Source: Rosa chinensis (Eukaryota > Streptophyta > Magnoliopsida > Rosales > Rosaceae). Taken from it: a DNA stretch of 64,000 bases. Location: assembly GCF_002994745.2 (NCBI RefSeq), contig NC_037093.1, positions 43,008,384-43,072,383 of the forward strand, read 5' to 3'. The position numbers were made by a program, and so were the translations under genes. The notes beneath the pieces are model-generated. The model had not been told where the DNA came from, searched no databases, and worked only from the letters and a program-made list of their open reading frames with translations. Shown here one piece after another: positions 58,777-64,000 of this stretch. Position 1 is the stretch's first letter; each line of letters opens with the position of its first letter.

Positions 58777-58879
58777 TGGGTAACCCAAGGATCTTGTTTG
58801 TTTATATTGAACAAACTATCTATCGCTACTGGTAAAAGTTCAACCTCTATCCACCGTATAGGTAACCCAACGATCTAAT

Positions 58880-59270
58880 CTCTGCTCTGACACCATTTGT
58901 AACAGCCTGAACCCAAATTGAAGTCACCACAACCCAGAATTTCACCAAGCTTACCTTTGATTGGACGAATCTAACAGAGTTTCTACTCCTGCATGTCACA
59001 TTCGAGTTGAAGAGGAGCGAGTGTGAACTTTAACTCATAATAATGATCAAAGGTGACGATGATGATGGTTCCAGGATTCACAATAGGAAAAGAGAGAGAG
59101 AGTTAGGAGTATTGCTTTGGTCGGTGCTTCAGTGAGAGGAGAGAGATGAGACTGAGTGAAGTTGGCGTGTCTTCGATTCCCAAAGCGAAGGGAAGCTTCT
59201 ACTCCGTTCCGGACTGATTTGAGAGCATATACATACCCCAATCCGATGGTGGAGATTAATCGGCATTAAA
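58880..59270 (-). mobile_element. LTR fragment with primer-binding site
   Basis: On the minus strand an LTR-like end GGGTTCAGGCTGTTACA (about 58914-58898) is followed by TGGTGTCAGAGCAGAG (58895-58880), which resembles the initiator-methionine tRNA primer-binding site. The upstream sequence to about 59270 would be the LTR body. No second LTR or protein was seen. The frame 59047-59241 is not recognised. Confidence 0.5.
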
Positions 59271-59606
59271 TACAAAGGTAGAGATTACTATATTCATAAT
59301 TTATTTTATTTCCATACTTTAGAAATTCATAATAAATCATTTGAGTGTCTGAAAATTTTCAAGAAAATTTCCACAGACTCATTTCAATACAAACTTTAAT
59401 ATCTAGTCCTCAAATTGCACATTACCCTTTACGAAAATTTAAGAAAATTCTATCTTAGGGATCCTTAATAGTTGGTGGGATAGTAAAATTAATCTCAAAA
59501 ACTTCGTTTTAACGTACTCCTCTAGTTTTTCGGAGAGTAATATAAATTAGCTAATTATATAGTTGATGTCAAAAATTTACGGGTATAATTACCGTTTTGA
59601 ATCACC

Positions 59607-59731
59607 TTTTTTTTCTTCTTTATTTTAAAGATGATCAAAAGATTTCATTCCTACCCCTATGGTGACTCGAACCCATGACCTGGATCTTAGGTAGTGAGTG
59701 CTCTAACCACTGAGCTAACACTACTTCGTCA
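59607..59731 (-). mobile_element. tRNA-like SINE
   Basis: The minus strand has an A-box TTAGCTCAGTGGTTAGAGC (59722-59704) and a B-box GGGTTCGAGTC (59677-59667), then an A-rich end near 59607-59620. The stems do not form a full cloverleaf, so it is a tRNA-derived element and not a tRNA gene. Confidence 0.65.
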
Positions 59732-61020
59732 ATCATATATTGTCATGGTCTACTAGAGGTCAATAGAATATAATCAATAGAGTTTCGTAATGTTCTACTT
59801 ACACAACTAGGAAAGATAAGAATGTATTAGTTGTTAGCTCTTTTTGTCACAATACTAGGCTGTTGTTAATACTTAATAGAGTTACGCAAATCTATTAAAG
59901 ATCAGTAGGATTGCATAATTGGTATTGAGATTTAATTGAGAATTAGTAATAATCTTAGGTATGGATTCTACTTTGCCATTTGGTTTGCTATTAGTTGTGA
60001 AGTTCAAGTTTTTTCATGATTCAACTTGGTCAATAACTATATCTACAATTATTGACATGCAAATTATTTGCACACGTCAATATCTCATGTTCAGTTGATT
60101 CCACAAATCAAAAGTACTATAGAATATAGGTAGGTAAAGTACATATGCGTTTTATTTAAAAAAATTGTCAATTTGCTTAGTAGAAAATAGTAAAACCTGT
60201 AAGTTTATTAATATTCATTATTTTAACTTCACTTTTCAAAATTTAACAACCTTGTGTTTTGGCTTGATGGGAAACAAGTTTTTGCTGCTTCAATTATGAC
60301 AAGCTGGATTACTATGAATTTTCAAAGATATCCGAAGCTTGGTCTGTGTTCATTTGCTATTATTTGAAACATATAAACAAAAGGGTTTTGACTTGAATAA
60401 GATATTTTCAGCAATTCAAAATTTATTATTGCTTTGTTACTGTGGATCAGTGTAAATTGGAAAAGAGTAAAGAAAAGAATATTGAGAAATGAACTCTCAA
60501 AGGAGCGGTAGCATATTTTGTAAATTTTGTAAATATAAAGAAATTTATCAAAATTTTGTCTTTTCTGCAATTTGAACTAACATATATTTCCTCATAATGT
60601 GTTCGCAAAGGACCGCTTCCAGTTTTTCGCATGGGAAAAAATTATTCTCAATTGTAGATAATGGTCATTGGCTCTTTTTTTTTTTTTGGACAATATCTTA
60701 AATATTAATTAATTCATTTTACATCTATGATACAAATTAGGGAGGGTGTAAAGAAATGCTGTTTGCCACCTAGTTTGGTAAAAAAATTTGGAATCTGTAT
60801 GCTGAAAGACAGTGCAAACGCTCATTAGAGAAGTCCGATACTTTAGTCTCGCCGTTCACCCAATTTCTCTATCCATCAATCACGCCCACAAGCCTCTTAT
60901 ATATTCTCACTCGAATGCTCGATCACGGAGGGCGAAAGAAAGAGTTCGTGCAGAAAAAGATGATGGAAGGTTGGAACTTGGAAGCCCCTGTGTGTGTGTG
61001 TGTTCTGTCTACCGTCAAAC
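59732..61020. other. Intergenic, AT-rich
   Basis: No recognised gene. Short minus-strand frames at 60322-60632 show no domain. The sequence from about 60812 to 61020, with a TATATATTC stretch, might be part of a transcribed region interrupted by the hAT at 61021, but no product can be named. Confidence 0.4.
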
Positions 61021-61187
61021 TAGTGGCGGAACCAGGATGAAATTCCTGTCTAGGCTAATTAGAATGGCACAATAATAATATTTTCTGAGTGACTGACCTT
61101 CACCCAGTGACCGACACACCGTCACCGACCATGAATCCATGATCAAGAATCAAGAATTCAAGATCCTCAATTCCTCAACTAACATGG

Positions 61188-61236
<49 letters not shown>

Positions 61237-61882
61237 CTCTCTCTCTCCCCCAAATCTCAACTCATACACAAAAGCCCAACAGCCCCAACTCACAACCAGA
61301 CGGCCAGACCTCAGCTAACATGGAATCTCTCTCTCTCAGTCTCTCTCTCTATCTCTCTCTTCCCCAAATCTCAACTCATACACAAAAGCCCAACAGCCCC
61401 AACTCATACACAAAAGCCCAACAGCCCCAACTCACAACCAGTGGTAGCAACTAGCAAACAGAAATCGACAATCATAGGAAAGAGATCTGGGATTTCTTTG
61501 AGGAAAGTCAAGAAACCCCATTGGGAAAAACAGAGCAGCAAGAAGTGAAGAACAGAGGAGATTGATAAAGCTTCATATCTTGTTTCAATCCATAAGTCCA
61601 TAACCTCCATCGAAAGTTCGAAACACTAGAGGTCTAGAGTACGGGACTGGGAGCTGGGAGCTGGGAGCTGCTGTGGGACTGTGGGAGTACGGGACTGGGA
61701 GCTACTGTGGGAGTACGGGACTGGGACTCTGGGAGCTGGGAATACGGGATTTCTACATGTAATTTTTTTTTCTTTGGGCTGGTATGGGTTGGAGGTAGAG
61801 ATATCTATATACTTAAGGGTTTTTTGGGCTAAATGTTGTCTAGGCTTGAGCCCATATAGCCCACCATGTGCTTCCGCCACTG
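61021..61882. mobile_element. Non-autonomous hAT, Tip100-type ends
   Basis: The 862-bp element has an exact CGTCAAAC duplication (61013-61020 and 61883-61890). Left end TAGTGGCGGAACCAGGATG and right end, reversed, CAGTGGCGGAAGCACATGG are the same terminus type as the hAT in chitinase A. It contains CT microsatellites (61192-61235 and nearby) and a tandem duplication of an AACTCATACACAAAAGCCC-containing block (61184-61445). There is also a GGGAGCTGGGAGCT repeat at 61645-61740. No transposase. Confidence 0.85.
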
Positions 61883-62832
61883 CGTCAAACCCTTGGTCAA
61901 CACGCCGCTCTTATAAAACCCGACTTGTTTTCTATTGGGTACTGGGCTGAAAAGTTGGACGGGCCAATTGGACCGTTGAGGCTTGGGTTGCTGCTTTCAA
62001 TATTAGACTTGTATTCCAGCGCATGTAGAACTTGGATCGTCCTTTACAATTTTCATGGAAGGTCATCACCAAAATTTTTGAATTTTCTTGTTGGAATGTT
62101 GAAAGTCCAAAGATGATTGTTGAGCAAGAACTGCCAAGATGATTCCATATGCGTTTCCATGGAGTCTGGATGATGATGATGGGGATTGAGGTAGAGCAAC
62201 ACCCTTCAGATACCATCGTCTCACTGTAACAGAAAACTAGTCAGCTCCAACTTTATTGCTCAACACTACTTCTGAAGTTTTATTCATTTTTGGAGAGTTT
62301 ATAAGCTCATACTAGAGACGAAAAGAGATGATATGTGTCTGTGTACGTGTGTTATAATTATTTGGATGAATAATGTCAATGTGGCCTCAGTATAATCTCT
62401 CAAAGTGCTAGTTTGCATAGTGGAAAGCAGAACAAGTTAATTACTGTTATATTAGAAAATTCAATTGGTTTTTGACTTTTAGTTGACTTAGTCTTGAAAC
62501 CGCAATAGATTGAACTATTCTTAGTTTCTTATACTGTACAGCAATAAATTTTTATATGAGGGAGACAGTAAATATTTACTAACGAGAATGTATCAATTTT
62601 ATGTCAAAGGTTGTATTCATGTATGTTTTCACGTACGTGATCGAATAAAGACTATTACTAGTGATTTAAGATGTTGAGAAGTGAGACTCTTGTTTTGACC
62701 AATTGCCTAAGTAGGCACTACTCAAGTCCTTCTTCCTGATCTTGAATGCATGATTCCAGCTTCTCAAGCTGGTTATGTGCAATATCTGTACACTTGGGCT
62801 GACATTTGCTTGTCTTGTTCCAATGAATGGAT
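61883..62832. other. Intergenic, no recognised gene
   Basis: Continues the sequence interrupted by the hAT. Frames at 61932-62216 and 62666-62848 have no domain that I recognise. Confidence 0.4.
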
Positions 62833-63265
62833 TCAATGCTTCATCCACTTCTGCAAATTCTTTTTTTCTTTTTCTTTTTCATCTTCACAAGCAGTACTCT
62901 TTGTCTGCATTATCTTGGTAACCAATGACCAGCCACTTGGTTTTGACTTTGGCCCAGAGATGAAGGACAGTAGTGATTCAAACACTGAGAGTGTGACTGG
63001 TTCAATATCTCTCAACATGCAAACACTGGCAATAGTCTTATGGTCCTTGCTGACGGAAGACAAAGTGGATTTCGTTTCCATTCCTTTGAGATTCACCATA
63101 GCTTTGTGGATCATCTTTTTCACTCTCTATCTAGAGGTTAAGTATTTCCTAACCTCGTCAGTCCAGTTTCTCCTCCACACTTTCTTCGATAATGATTGAA
63201 GTTCCTGAGTGCACTCCTTGGTTTGCAACAGGGCATCCTTGGCAGTGTGACGCAGTCGGATTGAT
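62833..63265 (-). pseudogene. DUF241-family gene, C-terminal fragment
   Basis: The minus strand encodes TAKDALLQTKECTQELQSLS, then RRNWTDEVRKYLTSR, an in-frame TAG near 63137, and then VKKMIHKAMVNLKGMETK and the rest of the 62833-63123 frame. These are the characteristic blocks of the plant DUF241 family (function not established). The N-terminal half is missing; LTR-like sequence begins at about 63271. The C-terminus is atypical (EKEKEKKNLQKWMKH). Truncation plus the stop indicate a pseudogene. Confidence 0.75.
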
Positions 63266-63270
63266 ATCTA

Positions 63271-64000
63271 GGTTTACCAGCAATAAACCTAAGCAAAGGA
63301 TTCTGGAGTCCACCAGAGATAAAAGAGAATAATCTCAATTTTATTGATAAAAGATAAAAGATACGTTCTGCAGCCTTAAGGCGGCTTATTTATAAGAAAA
63401 TAAACCCTAGGGCGACTAACAATGAAACCCTAAAGCCCACGGATTAAAACAAAACAAATCCAAAATAAACTAGAAAACCTAAAATAAAAAGAATATAAAA
63501 CTAGCCTAAAAATATGAAATCGCGAATCGGATAATTAAGACGATACATTTTGGCCTAAATCTGATAGGGCTCACTAAAGTGAGTCTTGAAGATCTCGTCG
63601 TTCCCATTCTGGAAAGCTATCATGCGTCTCAAACCGACATTCTGGCCAAAAGTTAGTCAAATCTGATTCAAAATCAAAACCTGACTTTTCACACGAGAAA
63701 CCCGAAAAGTCCCAAACCAAATCTTCTTTAATATTCCAGCAGCTAGTAACCTGATTACGCGTGAGTTACCTATTTTCCAATCACTCTTCTTGATTCTACA
63801 CTGCTTCTTTACTTTTATGGTTTTTCGGCTAAACTGGGTCCATTCTCGTCCTACATCACAGTGATACAAACAACAACATTGTTGTTCTTAGAAGTATTTG
63901 AGATCTGAATCTGCCGTGTGAGTACCATTAGTTAGTCCCAATGGATATCAACATATATGAGTTATTTGATATCCATTGAAATGGTTCTGAACCAATGCAG
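63271..64000 (-). mobile_element. LTR-like sequence running off the window
   Basis: On the minus strand there is a TATA-like CTTATAAATAAGCCGCC (63399-63382), followed 60 bp later by an AATAAA polyadenylation-like signal and a TTGCTGGTAAACC end near 63271. The spacing fits an LTR U3-R-U5 arrangement. Direct abutment to the DUF241 fragment suggests that this element truncated it. The rest of the element is not visible. Confidence 0.4.

Noticed and set aside
59607..59731. Possible tRNA gene on the minus strand
   Set aside because: A- and B-box-like sequences are present, but acceptor and anticodon stems do not pair well and the end is A-rich; a SINE fits better.

Overview
This is a stretch of plant nuclear genome, most likely a eudicot. 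The evidence is AT-rich intergenic DNA, U2-type introns, plant chitinase genes, a DUF241 fragment, a receptor-kinase fragment, and typical plant copia, gypsy, LINE, hAT, MULE and SINE elements. The family-level origin is a guess (Rosaceae is possible) and nothing here proves it.

Only one gene looks complete: a minus-strand class I (GH19) chitinase with three exons at 41444-42865. It belongs to a decayed tandem cluster. Copy A (20493-26391) is a pseudogene broken by two small deletions and by transposon insertions. Copy C (40036-40456) is a degenerate first exon only. Flanking sequence of A and B is also duplicated.

Region by region: 1-4460 is a minus-strand copia element cut by the window edge. 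4461-10921 is a minus-strand gypsy-type element with no visible pol, whose 3' LTR is interrupted by that copia. 10922-19790 is a plus-strand gypsy remnant carrying a non-autonomous LTR element full of tandem repeats (11780-15941) and a small hAT-like element (16004-16761). 19800-27311 is chitinase copy A with a LINE piece downstream, a hAT with a nested MULE-like element in exon 3, and a LINE in intron 1. 27567-32087 is a full-length hAT element whose transposase frame has five stop codons and no frameshift that I can see. 32183-39845 is a plus-strand copia with matching target duplication, carrying a 2.85-kb nested element (36188-39037). 40036-43696 holds chitinases C and B. 44391-49740 is a minus-strand LINE interrupted by a hAT-like element (44730-46004). 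49830-55365 is a poorly understood block with two oppositely oriented minisatellites, possibly a large MULE. 55557-61882 holds SINEs, a kinase fragment and two more hAT elements. 62833-63265 is a DUF241 fragment, followed to the window end by LTR-like sequence.

The window is best read as a chitinase cluster overrun by nested transposons. Six insertions have 8-bp target duplications with hAT-style termini, and several insertions can be ordered in time by nesting. I found no CRISPR, rRNA or functional tRNA gene, and no convincing new multi-gene system.
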